From positions 2,232,001-2,296,000 of the forward strand of contig NZ_CP085081.1 in NCBI RefSeq assembly GCF_023243115.1: DNA of 64,000 bases. The letters run 5' to 3'. Of this stretch, positions 1 through 8,865 are shown piece after piece (the stretch's first letter is position 1; the number at the start of each line of letters is the position of its first letter). The position numbers and the translations under genes were made by a program. The stretch comes from Sediminicoccus sp. KRV36 (GTDB taxonomy: Bacteria > Pseudomonadota > Alphaproteobacteria > Acetobacterales > Acetobacteraceae). Under the pieces are notes generated by a model. The model was not told the origin of the DNA. It saw nothing but the letters and a program-made list of their open reading frames with translations, and ran no database searches.

Positions 1-572
1 CGCTCCGGCTCCAGCGCCAGGGCCGAGTCCAGATCCTCGATGGATTCCCGATAGCGCTGCATGGCCGCCAGCACGACCGAGCGATCCACCAGCAATTCGA
101 CATCCTGGGGTGCCAGGGTAAGGGCGATGGTGGCGGCGGCGAAGGCGCGGTTGGGATCACCCGCCATCATCCACGCCTGGGAGGCCTGGCCAAACACGGC
201 CGCCCGCGCCACGCCGCCCGCGCGCGTGCTGTTGCCCAGCCGCTCCAGCCGGTCCGCCGCGCGGTCAGGCTCGCCCAGGCCCAGCATGGCGAGTGCGATG
301 CAGTGCCGCGCGCCATCCCCGCCGCCCGTCGCGTCCCAGGCCTGGGCGAAGCGCATCGCCTCATCCGGGTCGTCGCGCAGCAGGGAGAGGCAGCGGTCAT
401 ATTCCGGGCCATCGGCGATGCGCGGCAATTCGGGCGGGAGGGGGAGGTTGTCCAGCGTGGGAATGCTGGTGGCGCGCTGGGTTTCCGGCGCGGGTGCGCG
501 CTGGAACCAGACCGCACCGCCCGCCGCCGCCGCCAGGGCCAGCCCCACAAAGATCAGCAATGATTTCCGCAC
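1..572 (-). CDS. Membrane-anchored TPR protein, C-terminus beyond window
   Basis: The gene runs off the left edge; about 190 N-terminal residues are present. The start used is GTG at 572 (VRKSLLIFVG); an in-frame TTG at 581 is possible and neither has a strong Shine-Dalgarno. Residues 4-20 form one hydrophobic segment, so the protein is a signal-anchored or lipid-free periplasmic protein. The rest is an Ala/Leu-rich helical repeat typical of tetratricopeptide units (blocks around residues 65-90, 100-125 and 145-190, the last containing RYRESIEDLDSALALEPE). It resembles the TPR half of CcmI/CycH-like proteins, but the specific role cannot be told. It lies 84 bp downstream of the epimerase gene on the same strand and may be cotranscribed with it. 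Confidence 0.6.
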   Translation of the reverse strand, partial: MRKSLLIFVGLALAAAAGGAVWFQRAPAPETQRATSIPTLDNLPLPPELPRIADGPEYDRCLSLLRDDPDEAMRFAQAWDATGGGDGARHCIALAMLGLGEPDRAADRLERLGNSTRAGGVARAAVFGQASQAWMMAGDPNRAFAAATIALTLAPQDVELLVDRSVVLAAMQRYRESIEDLDSALALEPE

Positions 573-656
573 GGCGGGCAACCTATAGCAAAGGGCGGGC
601 TGGGGGAATCTCCCATGCCGCCGAAATGATCCATGCGAACAGGCTGATAGCGCGCA

Positions 657-1631
657 TCACCCGAAATAGCCCCGCCACCATTGCACGAAATGGCCGAGGC
701 CGCTGCGCAGCTCCGTGCTGGGCTGCCAGTTGAAATCGCGCCGCATGGCCGAGGTATCGGCAAAGGTATTTGGCACATCGCCCGGCTGGTTCGGGACCAA
801 TTCGCGGATCGCCTTGCGGCCGAGGAGTTCTTCCAGGATATCCAGGAAATCCAGCAGTTTTTCCGGCCGGCTATTGCCGATATTGTAGAGCCGGTGCCCG
901 CCATCCGCCGCCGGATGATCCAGTGCGGCCATCACGCCCGAGACGATATCCGCCACATAGGTGAAGTCCCGCAGCATGCGCCCCTCATTGAACAGTCGCA
1001 CCGGCTGGCCCTTCAGGATGGCGTCGGTGAAGAGCCAATAGGCCATGTCCGGCCGGCCCCAGGGGCCATAGACGGTAAAGAAGCGCAGCCCCGTCAGCGG
1101 AATGCCGTAGAGATCGGCATAGGCGCTGCTCATCGCCTCATCGGCGATCTTGGTCGCGGCGTAGAGCGAGGCGGGGCGGTCCACGCGATCCGTCTCGCGG
1201 AAGGGGCCATCCATCCGGCTGCCATAGACGGAGCTGGTGGAGGCATAGACCATGTGCCGCAGCCCCGGCGCATGGCGGCGCGCCGCTTCCAGCACGGCCA
1301 GATGCCCGGTCACATTGGCCGCCGTATAGGCGAAGGGCGCCTCCAGCGACCAGCGCACGCCGGCCTGGGCGCCCAGATGCGCGATATGGGTGATGTCCGG
1401 CCGCGATTGCACAAGCTCCGCCACGGCGTCGTGGTCCGCCAGGTCCATCCGGTGGAAGCTGAAGCCGGGTGCCGTGCCGATCAGCGCATCGAGCCGCGCC
1501 TGCTTCAGCGCCGGGTCGTAATAGGGATTGAGGTTATCGAGGCCGATGACGGTATCGCCCCGCGCCAGAAGCGCCGCTGAAAGATGCGCGCCAATGAAGC
1601 CCGCCGCACCCGTGACCAAGATAACCGCCAT
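657..1631 (-). CDS. NAD-dependent nucleotide-sugar 4-epimerase (UDP-glucuronate 4-epimerase-like)
   Basis: A 324-residue extended SDR enzyme. The Rossmann glycine motif VTGAAGFIG lies at residues 5-13, a Ser/Thr-rich catalytic stretch (YASTSSVYG) near 115-125 and the YxxxK pair in YAATK. The early [13 protein letters not shown] segment and [14 protein letters not shown] are characteristic of UDP-glucuronate/galacturonate 4-epimerases, so the likely role is supply of galacturonate-type sugars for cell-surface polysaccharide. Length is normal for the family. The start at 1631 puts the Rossmann strand at the N-terminus. A second in-frame ATG at 1667 arose from a 36-bp duplication of the start region and would add 12 residues. 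The gene is divergent from trpD. Confidence 0.85.
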   Translation of the reverse strand: MAVILVTGAAGFIGAHLSAALLARGDTVIGLDNLNPYYDPALKQARLDALIGTAPGFSFHRMDLADHDAVAELVQSRPDITHIAHLGAQAGVRWSLEAPFAYTAANVTGHLAVLEAARRHAPGLRHMVYASTSSVYGSRMDGPFRETDRVDRPASLYAATKIADEAMSSAYADLYGIPLTGLRFFTVYGPWGRPDMAYWLFTDAILKGQPVRLFNEGRMLRDFTYVADIVSGVMAALDHPAADGGHRLYNIGNSRPEKLLDFLDILEELLGRKAIRELVPNQPGDVPNTFADTSAMRRDFNWQPSTELRSGLGHFVQWWRGYFG

Positions 1632-1733
1632 GCGCCCCCTATGGCCTGTTTTTGGCGGAACCGCCATGCGCCCTATAGTGGGGGGCCAAACACGCGCCCC
1701 ACGGCAGGACTCAGAAAGGTCAAACAACCCCAG

Positions 1734-2756
1734 ATGAACGGCCTAAAGCCCATATTGGCCCGCCTCGCCGCGGGGGAACGCCTGGCCGAAAGCGAGGCCG
1801 AGGCCGCCTTCGGCATCATCATGGCGGGTGAGGCGACCCCTGCGCAGATCGCCGGCATGCTGATGGCCATGCGGGTGCGCGGTGAAACCGTGGCGGAAAT
1901 GACCGGCGCCGTGCGCGCCATGCGTGCCCGGATGATCGCGGTCGAGGTTCCGGCGGACGCGATGGACGTGGTGGGCACGGGCGGCGATGCCTCGGGCAGC
2001 CTGAACATCTCCACCACCGCGGCGATGGTGGTGGCCGGTGCCGGCGTGCCGGTCGCCAAGCACGGCAACCGGGCGCTTTCCTCGAAATCGGGGGCGGCGG
2101 ATGCGCTGGCCGCACTCGGCATCAACCTCGATGTGCCGCTGGAGCGCCTGCCGGATGTGATTCGCGAGGCCGGGATGGTGTTCCTGCTGGCCCCCCGCCA
2201 CCATTCGGCCTTGCGCCATGCGGGTGGTGCGCGGGTGGAGCTGGGAACGCGCACCATCTTCAACCTGCTGGGGCCCCTGGCCAATCCGGGCCGGGTGAAG
2301 CGGCAGATGACCGGCGCCTTCTCGGCCGAATGGCTGCAACCCATGGCCGAGGCGCTGGGCCGCCTGGGCACCGAGGCCGCCTGGGTGGTGCATGGGCAGG
2401 GCATGGATGAACTGGCGATTTCCGGCCCCTCCGAGGTGGTGGAGCTGGCCCATGGCAAGACCCGCCGCTTCACCGTCTCGCCCGAGGAGGCGGGGCTGCC
2501 AAGCTGGCCGATCGAGGCCATTCGCGGCGGCGAACCGGCCGAAAATGCGGCGGCCCTGGTGGCGCTGCTGGAAGGCCAGAAGGGCGCCTACCGGGACATG
2601 GTGCTGCTGAACGCCGCCGCCGCGCTGGTGGTGGCCGGCCGCGCCGCCGATCTGCGCGCCGGTGCGGGGCTTGCGGCCAGCAGCATTGACAGCGGCCGCG
2701 CTCTGGATGTTCTCATCCGCCTCCGCCGTGCGACCACCGAGGCAACTCCTGCATGA
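1734..2756 (+). CDS. trpD: Anthranilate phosphoribosyltransferase
   Basis: A 340-residue enzyme that transfers phosphoribose from PRPP to anthranilate, the second committed step of tryptophan synthesis in the cytoplasm. The diagnostic PRPP-binding motif GTGGD is at residues 81-85, followed by NIST, the [12 protein letters not shown] loop (109-120) and [17 protein letters not shown], all intact. ATG 1734 is chosen because the family fold begins here; the purine-rich AGAAAGG lies somewhat far upstream. The stop overlaps the trpC start (ATGA), so the two are translationally coupled. No trpG or trpE lies next to it in this window. Confidence 0.96.
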   Translation: MNGLKPILARLAAGERLAESEAEAAFGIIMAGEATPAQIAGMLMAMRVRGETVAEMTGAVRAMRARMIAVEVPADAMDVVGTGGDASGSLNISTTAAMVVAGAGVPVAKHGNRALSSKSGAADALAALGINLDVPLERLPDVIREAGMVFLLAPRHHSALRHAGGARVELGTRTIFNLLGPLANPGRVKRQMTGAFSAEWLQPMAEALGRLGTEAAWVVHGQGMDELAISGPSEVVELAHGKTRRFTVSPEEAGLPSWPIEAIRGGEPAENAAALVALLEGQKGAYRDMVLLNAAAALVVAGRAADLRAGAGLAASSIDSGRALDVLIRLRRATTEATPA

Positions 2757-3574
2757 ACGCTGAAGTCATTTCCGATACGGGCCTTTCCGACACCTTGGCC
2801 CGCATCCTGCGGGACAAGGCGGAGGAGGTGGCTGCCGCCATCGCCGCCACCCCCCTGGCCGAGATGGAGAAGCGCGCCCTCGACCAGCCCACCCCGCGCG
2901 ATGTCACGGGTGCCCTGTGTGCGAAGATCGGCGAGGGCCGCACCGGGCTGATCGCCGAGATCAAGCGCGCCTCGCCCTCCGGCGGCCTGATCCGTGACCC
3001 GTTCGAGCCGGCAGCCCTGGCCCGTGCCTATGAAAGCGCGGGTGCGGCCTGCCTCTCCGTGCTGACCGACGGGAAATGGTTCCAGGGCCAGCCGGCCGAC
3101 CTGATCGCCGCCCGCGGTGCCTGCGCCCTGCCGGTGCTGCGCAAGGATTTCATGATCCATCCCTTCCAGATCTTCGAGGCCCGCGCGATGGGTGCCGATG
3201 CCATCCTGCTGATCATGGCGGCGCTGAGCGATGACCAGGCGAATGAGCTGGAGGATGTGGCCCGCAGCCTGGATATGGCCGTGCTGGCCGAAGTGCATGA
3301 CGCGCGCGAGATGGAGCGGGCGCTCGGTCTGCAGACGCGGCTGATCGGCGTGAACAACCGTAATCTCAAGACCTTGGTGACCGATCTTGCCACCAGCGAA
3401 CAGCTCATCCCCATGGTCCCGGCGGACCGCATTCCGGTCGCGGAGAGCGGCCTGCGCACGCCCGCCGATCTGCGCCGCATGGCCGAGGCCGGCGCCTATT
3501 GCGTGCTGGTGGGCGAGCATCTGATGCGCCAGCCCGATGTGGCCGAGGCGACGCGGGCATTGCTCGGCACGTGA
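2753..3574 (+). CDS. trpC: Indole-3-glycerol phosphate synthase
   Basis: A 273-residue (beta/alpha)8-barrel enzyme that closes the indole ring of CdRP with loss of CO2 and water. Visible family motifs are [12 protein letters not shown] (residues 68-78, catalytic Lys), [12 protein letters not shown] near 125 (catalytic Lys), GVNNRNLKT near 200 and AESGLR near 225 for phosphate binding. The start overlaps the trpD stop by 4 bp and the gene's own stop overlaps the moaC start (GTGA). It is monofunctional, with no TrpF fusion. Confidence 0.96.
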   Translation: MNAEVISDTGLSDTLARILRDKAEEVAAAIAATPLAEMEKRALDQPTPRDVTGALCAKIGEGRTGLIAEIKRASPSGGLIRDPFEPAALARAYESAGAACLSVLTDGKWFQGQPADLIAARGACALPVLRKDFMIHPFQIFEARAMGADAILLIMAALSDDQANELEDVARSLDMAVLAEVHDAREMERALGLQTRLIGVNNRNLKTLVTDLATSEQLIPMVPADRIPVAESGLRTPADLRRMAEAGAYCVLVGEHLMRQPDVAEATRALLGT

Positions 3575-4044
3575 CGCTCACGCATTTCGACGAGGCCGGC
3601 CGCGCCGCCATGGTGGATGTGGCCGGCAAGCCCGAGACAGAGCGCCTGGCCATCGCGCGCGGCCGCGTGGTCATGGCGCCCGCGACGCTCGCCCTCATCA
3701 GCGAGGGCCGCGCGGGCAAGGGCGATGTGCTGGGTGTTGCGCGGCTGGCCGGCATCATGGCCGCCAAGAAGACGAGCGACCTTATTCCGCTGTGCCACCC
3801 GCTGATGCTCACCAAGGTGCGCGTGGACCTCACCATCGCCGAACCCGATACGGTCGAGATCGAGGCGCAGGTCAGCGTCACCGGCCGCACCGGCGTCGAG
3901 ATGGAGGCGCTGACCGCCGTCAGCGTCGCCGCCCTGACCGTCTATGACATGGTCAAGGCGGTGGATCGCGGCATGCGGATCGAGGGGCTGCACCTGGCCC
4001 TGAAGGAGGGCGGCAAGTCGGGCCGCTTCGAGGCCGCGCCATGA
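3571..4044 (+). CDS. moaC: Cyclic pyranopterin monophosphate synthase
   Basis: A 157-residue enzyme that converts the 3',8-cyclo-GTP product of MoaA into cyclic pyranopterin monophosphate for molybdenum cofactor. Conserved motifs are [14 protein letters not shown] at the N-terminus, DLIPLCHPL near residue 71 with the conserved His, [14 protein letters not shown] and [11 protein letters not shown] (catalytic Asp/Lys). The start is GTG 3571, overlapping the trpC TGA; it gives family-typical length and places the MVDV motif correctly. Fusion of trp and moa genes into one operon is a common alphaproteobacterial arrangement. Confidence 0.95.
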   Translation: MTLTHFDEAGRAAMVDVAGKPETERLAIARGRVVMAPATLALISEGRAGKGDVLGVARLAGIMAAKKTSDLIPLCHPLMLTKVRVDLTIAEPDTVEIEAQVSVTGRTGVEMEALTAVSVAALTVYDMVKAVDRGMRIEGLHLALKEGGKSGRFEAAP

Positions 4045-4054
4045 CCGCCCCTAC

Positions 4055-5275
4055 ATGATTTCGCTGGAGGAGGCACGCGGCCGCATCCTGGGCGGGCTGC
4101 ACCCCACCGGGCCGGAGACGGTGGCGCTCGCCGCCGGCTGGAACCGCGTGCTGGCGCGGGACGTGGTGGCGCGGCTGACGCAGCCACCGGCCGATGTCTC
4201 GGCCATGGATGGCTATGCCGTGCGGGCGGCCGATGCCGTCACCGGCGCCAGCCTGCGGATGACCGGCGCGGCCCCGGCCGGGCGGCCCTTCGCGGGCGCC
4301 GTGGGGCCGGGCGAGGCGGTGCGCATCTTCACGGGCGGCTTCGTGCCCGAAGGGGCGGATGCCATCCTCATCCAGGAAAATGCCCGGCAGCAGGCAGGCG
4401 CCGGCGACGCGGCGGCCGTGCTGCACGTCACGGAAGGCGTCGCCGCCGGGCGCTGGATTCGCCGGCGCGGGCTGGATTTCGCCGAAGGCAACACGCTTCT
4501 GCCGGCCGGCCGGCGCCTGACGGCGCGGGATATCGGCCTCGCCGCCGCCGCGAACCACCCCTGGCTTGTCGTGCATCGCCGCCCGCGCATCGGCATCCTG
4601 GCCACGGGCGATGAGATCGCGTTGCCGGGCGAGCCCCTGCCGGCGGGCGGCATTGTCAGCTCCAACGCCCATGCGCTGGCGGCTCTGGTCACCTCCGCCG
4701 GGGGCGAGGCGATCATCCTGCCGATCGCGCCCGATGACGCGCAGCGGATCGCGGAGCTGGCGGGCTCGGGCGGGTATGACCTGCTGGTGACGACCGGCGG
4801 CGCCAGCGTGGGCGAGCATGACCTGGTGCAGAAGGCCCTGGGCCAGGATGGTTTCGTGCTGGATTTCTGGAAGATCGCCATGCGGCCGGGCAAGCCGTTG
4901 ATCTGGGGGCGGCTTGGCGCCATGCCGGTGCTGGGGCTGCCGGGCAACCCCGTCTCGGCCATGGTCTGCGGCGTGGTGTTCCTGCTGCCCGCCCTGGCGC
5001 GCATGCAGGGCCTGCCCGATGGCGGCCCGCGCACCATTCATGCCGTCAGCGGGGCGGATCTGCCGGAGAACGACATCCGCGCCGACCACCTGCGCGCCAT
5101 GCTGACACCCGGCCCCGATGGCACGCCCATCGCCACACCGGCCGGCCGCCAGGACAGCTCCATGCTGGCGGTCCTGGCGGCGGCGGATGGCCTGATCCTG
5201 CGCGCGCCCTTTGCCCCCGCCTTGCCGAAGGGCGGGGTGGTGGAGGTGGTGCCGCTCGGCGCGCTGGGGGTGTGA
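4055..5275 (+). CDS. moeA: Molybdopterin molybdenumtransferase
   Basis: A 406-residue enzyme that inserts molybdate into adenylylated molybdopterin. It opens with the MoeA N-terminal domain (VSAMDGYAVRAAD near residues 48-60, the highly conserved MDGYA), then RIFTGGFVPEGADAIL near 91-106, the MoCF-binding GILATGDE and VTTGGASVGEHD blocks, and GLPGNPVSAMV near 295. It starts 10 bp after moaC and ends the trp/moa operon. In several alphaproteobacteria lexA follows moeA; here two perfect hairpins follow instead. Confidence 0.95.
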   Translation: MISLEEARGRILGGLHPTGPETVALAAGWNRVLARDVVARLTQPPADVSAMDGYAVRAADAVTGASLRMTGAAPAGRPFAGAVGPGEAVRIFTGGFVPEGADAILIQENARQQAGAGDAAAVLHVTEGVAAGRWIRRRGLDFAEGNTLLPAGRRLTARDIGLAAAANHPWLVVHRRPRIGILATGDEIALPGEPLPAGGIVSSNAHALAALVTSAGGEAIILPIAPDDAQRIAELAGSGGYDLLVTTGGASVGEHDLVQKALGQDGFVLDFWKIAMRPGKPLIWGRLGAMPVLGLPGNPVSAMVCGVVFLLPALARMQGLPDGGPRTIHAVSGADLPENDIRADHLRAMLTPGPDGTPIATPAGRQDSSMLAVLAAADGLILRAPFAPALPKGGVVEVVPLGALGV

Positions 5276-5278
5276 AGG

Positions 5279-5327
5279 GCGAGGGGCCAGCCCCTCGCGC
5301 TCCCTGGCAGGAACCTTAGGTTCCTGC
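5279..5327 (+). terminator. Two back-to-back perfect hairpins after moeA
   Basis: The first inverted repeat spans 5279-5298 (arms GCGAGGGGC and GCCCCTCGC, 2-nt gap). The second spans 5307-5327 (arms GCAGGAACC and GGTTCCTGC, 3-nt loop). They start 3 bp after the moeA stop. No T-tract follows, so they would act as a Rho-assisted terminator, an mRNA 3'-end stabiliser or a dispersed palindromic repeat. The fold is seen directly; function is inferred. Confidence 0.55.
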
Positions 5328-5377
5328 ACCTCCCTTCGCTTAGGCTGCTGCTGGATCGGACCAGTTGGGAGGGGAAG

Positions 5378-5857
5378 ATGTTCAGGGTTTTCCTGGGGGG
5401 GCTTCTGCTGGCGGGGCCTGCCTTGGCGGAGCCCGGCGCATTCCTGGCGCAGGGCAATGCCTGGCGCGCGCTGGATGAATTCGGCGCGGCACTTGCCGCC
5501 TATGATGCCGGCCTGCGCGAGGCGCCCGGCCGCGCCGATCTGCTGGCCGAACGCGCGCTGACGCTGCATCGCCTGGGCGAATTGGCCGCGGCCGAAGCCA
5601 TGCTGGCCGCCGCCATCGCCGCCGCCGGCCCGGCGGACAGCGTGCCCCATACCGCCCGCGCCGGCCTCGCCCTGCTGGCCCGGCAGGATGCGGCGGCAGC
5701 GGCGGACCTGGCGGAGGCGCTGCGCCGCGCACCTCAGGATTCGCGCGCGCTGGCCCTGCTTGGCCTGCTGCAGGCCCGGCGCGGCACGGGCCCGGCCCCC
5801 GATGCGCGCGTGATGGACGGGTTGCGCCACGCCTTCGGGCCCTGGCTGAACGAATAG
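5378..5857 (+). CDS. Small exported TPR protein
   Basis: A 159-residue protein with a cleavable signal peptide (MFRVFLGGLLLAGPALA, predicted cut after ALA at about 17). Three Ala-rich helix-turn-helix pairs of TPR type follow (for example ALDEFGAALAAYDAGLREAP). A strong Shine-Dalgarno (GGGAGGGGA) precedes ATG 5378. It is presumably a periplasmic scaffold; the partner is unknown. It lies between the moeA hairpins and a DUF4345-type membrane protein. Confidence 0.6.
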   Translation: MFRVFLGGLLLAGPALAEPGAFLAQGNAWRALDEFGAALAAYDAGLREAPGRADLLAERALTLHRLGELAAAEAMLAAAIAAAGPADSVPHTARAGLALLARQDAAAAADLAEALRRAPQDSRALALLGLLQARRGTGPAPDARVMDGLRHAFGPWLNE

Positions 5858-5897
5858 GCCGTTGCATCCGGCGGCCCCCGCCGCGCGTAGTACCGGC

Positions 5898-6260
5898 ATG
5901 CTGACCCTTGCCATCCGCCTTGCCTGCTGCGTCCCCATCCTGGCCGGGGGGGCTGGGCTCCTGCTGGGCGTGGCCGCGCTGGGCGAGGCATCCGGCCCCG
6001 CCACCGGCAGCCATCTGCGCTATCTCTCGGGGTTGCTGCTGGGGATGGGGCTGGCCGCCTTCTGGTGCGCGGGCGATCTGCGGCGGCGGGGTGGGGTGTT
6101 CGCGCTGCTCTGCGGCATCTTTGTGCTGGGTGGTCTTGGGCGCGGGCTCGGGCTGCTGCTGGAAGGGCTCCCCCCCTGGCCGCATCTGCTGGCCCTGGGG
6201 ATGGAGTTGGGCGTGGTGCCGGCGCTGTGGCTCTGGGCGCGCCTCAGCCGGGCGGCTTGA
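5898..6260 (+). CDS. DUF4345-like four-helix inner-membrane protein
   Basis: A 120-residue, very hydrophobic protein with about four membrane segments (residues 5-27, 40-60, 67-90 and 95-115). Length, helix spacing and the GxxxRxxG-type motif ([13 protein letters not shown]) fit the DUF4345 family, whose function is unknown. The start is ATG 5898; no good ribosome-binding site is visible. The 3' end overlaps the end of the convergent DUF533 gene by 17 bp. Confidence 0.5.
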   Translation: MLTLAIRLACCVPILAGGAGLLLGVAALGEASGPATGSHLRYLSGLLLGMGLAAFWCAGDLRRRGGVFALLCGIFVLGGLGRGLGLLLEGLPPWPHLLALGMELGVVPALWLWARLSRAA

Positions 6261-6981
6261 CCAGGGCCGCGCGGATTTCGGCATCGAGCTTCGCGCGCAG
6301 GCCATCGGGCAGCTCCAGTGCGCCGGCCAGGGCCTCCAGATAGGCGCGCTCGGCGGCACCGGCGGCGCCGATGATGAGCGCCGAGGCCGTGTAGAGTTCC
6401 GCCTTCTGGGCGTCGGTGATGGCCAGCCGCGCAATCGCCACGGGGTCGGCCGGCGTGTCCAGGATGCGGAACAATTCGGCCTTCTCGCCGGGGTCGAGCT
6501 GCAGGCGCTCGGCCTCGGTGAAGATGCGTTCGCGCTCGGTCGGATCGAGGGTGCCATCGGCATGCGCGGCCGCCACCATGGCGCGGACCAGGACCAGGCC
6601 GAAGGGCTCGTCATCGGCCCCCTTGGCCGCATCCTGGGCGAATTCCGCTGGCGCAGGTGTTGCAGGCTGGCCGGGCTGCTGCGCTTTCCAGGCTTCAAAG
6701 GCGCGATGGGCCAGCACGCCGATCACCGCCATGCCGCCGATCCGCAGCAATCCCCCGCCGCCCCGCCCGCCCGTGAGGGAGCCCAGCAAGCCGCCAGCCG
6801 CGGCGGCGCCGACCGTGGGCCCCATCGGCGATTTCAGCCGGCCCAGCATTTCGGTCAGGGAGCCGCCATTGGCGCCGCCCAATCCGGCGAGCAGGCCGTC
6901 GAGCCCGCCCGCGCCCCCGCTCGTGCCTCCGCCCTGGGTGGTGCGACCGAGCAACTCTGCGATGATCCGCTGGAAATCCAT
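6244..6981 (-). CDS. DUF533 family (TerB-like) protein
   Basis: A 245-residue protein. A Gly-rich N-terminal half (residues 15-75, [13 protein letters not shown]) contains a short hydrophobic stretch. A C-terminal TerB-like all-helical domain spans about 115-240 and holds the acidic [13 protein letters not shown] motif common to TerB and DnaJ-associated domains. This architecture is typical of DUF533 (YebE-like) inner-membrane proteins of unknown role. The start at 6981 ([12 protein letters not shown]) matches the family N-terminus. It is convergent with the preceding gene and divergent from thiE. Confidence 0.7.
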   Translation of the reverse strand: MDFQRIIAELLGRTTQGGGTSGGAGGLDGLLAGLGGANGGSLTEMLGRLKSPMGPTVGAAAAGGLLGSLTGGRGGGGLLRIGGMAVIGVLAHRAFEAWKAQQPGQPATPAPAEFAQDAAKGADDEPFGLVLVRAMVAAAHADGTLDPTERERIFTEAERLQLDPGEKAELFRILDTPADPVAIARLAITDAQKAELYTASALIIGAAGAAERAYLEALAGALELPDGLRAKLDAEIRAALVKPPG

Positions 6982-7137
6982 GCCGCGTCTTCTCCCTGCC
7001 TGGCGCGAGATCCGCGCCCCTGCGGGTTTGAACGTCGGATGGCGCGGCGGGCTGCCCTGCCGCCTGGAAATTCGCCGGGCCCTGAGCCCGATGCCTGGCC
7101 GCCTTCCCAAAGCCGCGCTCCCGCGCGAAACAGGGAC

Positions 7138-7773
7138 ATGGACGAGACCTGCCGCCTTTATCTGATCACGCCGCCCGCCCTCCCGCCGGGCTTTGAGGAT
7201 CACCTCGCCGCCGCGCTCGATGCGGGCGATGTCGCCTGCCTGCAATTGCGCCTGAAGGATGCGCCGCGTGACGAGGTGAAGCGCGCCATATCCCGCCTGA
7301 TGCCCATCGCGCAGCAGCGCGACGTGGCCTTCATCCTGAATGATGACGCGCCACTCGCGGCCGAGATGGGCTGCGATGGCGCGCATCTGGGCCAGTCGGA
7401 TGGGGATCATGCGGGGGCGCGCATGCTGCTCTCGGGGAAGATCCTCGGCATCACCTGCCATGCCTCCCGCCACCTTGCGATGACGGCGGGCGAGATGGGG
7501 GCCGACTATGTGGCCTTCGGCGCCTTCTTCCCGACGGCCACGAAGGAAACCCAGCATGTGGCGGATGCCGAATTGCTGGCCTGGTGGAGCGAGATGATGG
7601 AGGTGCCCAGTGTTGCGATCGGCGGCATCACCGCGGAAAATTGCGCGCCGCTGGTCCGCGCCGGGGCGGATTTCCTGGCCGTGGTGGGGGCGGTGTGGAA
7701 CCACCCCGAAGGCTCGGCCGCCGGTGTGCGCGGCATGAATGCGGCGATCCGGCAGGCGCGGGGCGGGGCGTGA
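7138..7773 (+). CDS. thiE: Thiamine-phosphate synthase family protein
   Basis: A 211-residue TIM barrel that joins HMP-pyrophosphate and thiazole phosphate to thiamine phosphate. Supporting motifs are LQLRLKDA near residue 35, [22 protein letters not shown] with the conserved NDD and HLGQ (about 62-84), GITCHAS near 103, [11 protein letters not shown] with the phosphate-contacting FGxFFPT, and VAIGGIT near 160. The ATG at 7138 is chosen for family length. No other thi genes lie nearby and no TPP riboswitch is visible upstream, so an independent role as a TenI-like protein cannot be excluded. Confidence 0.85.
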   Translation: MDETCRLYLITPPALPPGFEDHLAAALDAGDVACLQLRLKDAPRDEVKRAISRLMPIAQQRDVAFILNDDAPLAAEMGCDGAHLGQSDGDHAGARMLLSGKILGITCHASRHLAMTAGEMGADYVAFGAFFPTATKETQHVADAELLAWWSEMMEVPSVAIGGITAENCAPLVRAGADFLAVVGAVWNHPEGSAAGVRGMNAAIRQARGGA

Positions 7774-7776
7774 CGC

Positions 7777-7893
7777 TCAGGCGCCACTGGGATTGCCATA
7801 GGTCGGCGGGGACATGCTCGGGCTGACGACGCAGCCGGTGAGGGCGAAGCCCAGCGCCCCCAACAGGATCAGCCGGCGAATCAACCTGGTCAT
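7777..7893 (-). CDS. Very small lipoprotein
   Basis: A 38-residue open frame: positively charged MTRLIRR, a hydrophobic core and a clear lipobox LTGC with Cys at about residue 21, then a short Pro/Ser-rich tail. The mature peptide would be only about 18 residues, like the tiny entericidin-type or NlpE-less lipoproteins seen in proteobacteria. It is divergent from the phzF-like gene and its stop lies 4 bp from the thiE stop. Function unknown. Confidence 0.55.
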   Translation of the reverse strand: MTRLIRRLILLGALGFALTGCVVSPSMSPPTYGNPSGA

Positions 7894-7977
7894 TGGCCGC
7901 TTCCCCAAGACTTTCTGGCGCAAAGCATAGATACTCCATGCTGCGCATCTCAAGAAAATCATAAGGGCACCGCGACG

Positions 7978-8865
7978 ATGGAGTTGGAATTCGAGACCTG
8001 CGACGTCTTCACCACCACCCGTTTCGGCGGCAACCCCCTGGCGCTCGTCTTTGGCGCGGATGGGCTGGAGACCGAGGCGCTGCAGGCCATCGCGCGTGAA
8101 TTCAACCTCAGTGAGACGGTGTTCATCCTGCCGCCCGAGCGCGAGCCGGCCGATGTTCGCCTGCGCATCTTCACGCCCGGGCTGGAACTGCCCTTCGCCG
8201 GCCACCCCAATGTGGGGGCGGCGGTGATGATCGCGCGCCGGATCGGCCATGAGGGCGATGTGCTGGTGCTCGAACAGCCGGCCGGGCATGTGACGGCCTG
8301 GCTGACGCGGGCGCCGGGCGGGCAGCCCGTGGCGGCCGAGATCGAAGCGCCGCGCCCGCTGACTATCGGCGCCACGCTGGACCGCGCCGCCATCGCCGAT
8401 TGCGCGGCGCTCCCGGTCAGCGCCATTCATGTGAATGCGCATCCGCCGCTGCTGGCCGGCTGCGGCGTGCCCTTCGCCATCGCCGAGGTGGAGGATGTCG
8501 AGCAGCTTTCGGCCGCCACACCCGATATCCTGGCCATGCGCAAATGCTTCGGCCCGCTGCCAAGCCCGCCGGTGGGGCTGCTGCTGCACACGCCGCTGGG
8601 TGTTGGCCGCAGGCGCGCGCGCATGTTCGCACCCTTGAATGGCGTGGTGGAGGACCCGGCGACGGGTGGCGCCAATGTCGGCCTGGCCGGGTTGCTGCTG
8701 CATCTGGCGGGGGGTTCCGCCCTCGCGCTGGAGGTGGAGCAGGGGGCCGAGATCGGCCGGCCGAGCCAATTGATCCTGGCCGCGCGGCGCGACCCTGACG
8801 GCACCATCCGGGTGCGCGTCGGCGGTGGCGTGGTGCCGGTCTCGCGCGGGGTGATCAGCATCTGA
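7978..8865 (+). CDS. PhzF family isomerase/epimerase
   Basis: A 295-residue protein with the two-lobed diaminopimelate-epimerase fold of PhzF proteins. The N-terminal DVFTTTRFGGNPLALVF, the catalytic Glu context NLSETVF (about residues 43-49), LPFAGHPNVGAA near 75-85 and the C-terminal VEDPATGGANVGLAG are all classic for the family. The substrate is unknown; no phenazine genes are present, so this is a housekeeping PhzF-like enzyme. Its TGA overlaps the ATG of the next gene, implying coupling. Confidence 0.9.
   Translation: MELEFETCDVFTTTRFGGNPLALVFGADGLETEALQAIAREFNLSETVFILPPEREPADVRLRIFTPGLELPFAGHPNVGAAVMIARRIGHEGDVLVLEQPAGHVTAWLTRAPGGQPVAAEIEAPRPLTIGATLDRAAIADCAALPVSAIHVNAHPPLLAGCGVPFAIAEVEDVEQLSAATPDILAMRKCFGPLPSPPVGLLLHTPLGVGRRRARMFAPLNGVVEDPATGGANVGLAGLLLHLAGGSALALEVEQGAEIGRPSQLILAARRDPDGTIRVRVGGGVVPVSRGVISI

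Noticed and set aside
3953..6004. Long minus-strand open frame of about 680 codons over moeA
   Set aside because: It is a shadow frame of high-GC DNA opposite clear trp/moa genes, rich in Arg, Gln and His with no family features.
6982..7137. TPP riboswitch ahead of thiE
   Set aside because: The conserved CTGAGA and ACCTGA(T) segments are absent in the 156-bp upstream region.
7978..8865. Phenazine biosynthesis
   Set aside because: Only a PhzF-like isomerase is present; no phzA-E or phzG genes accompany it.
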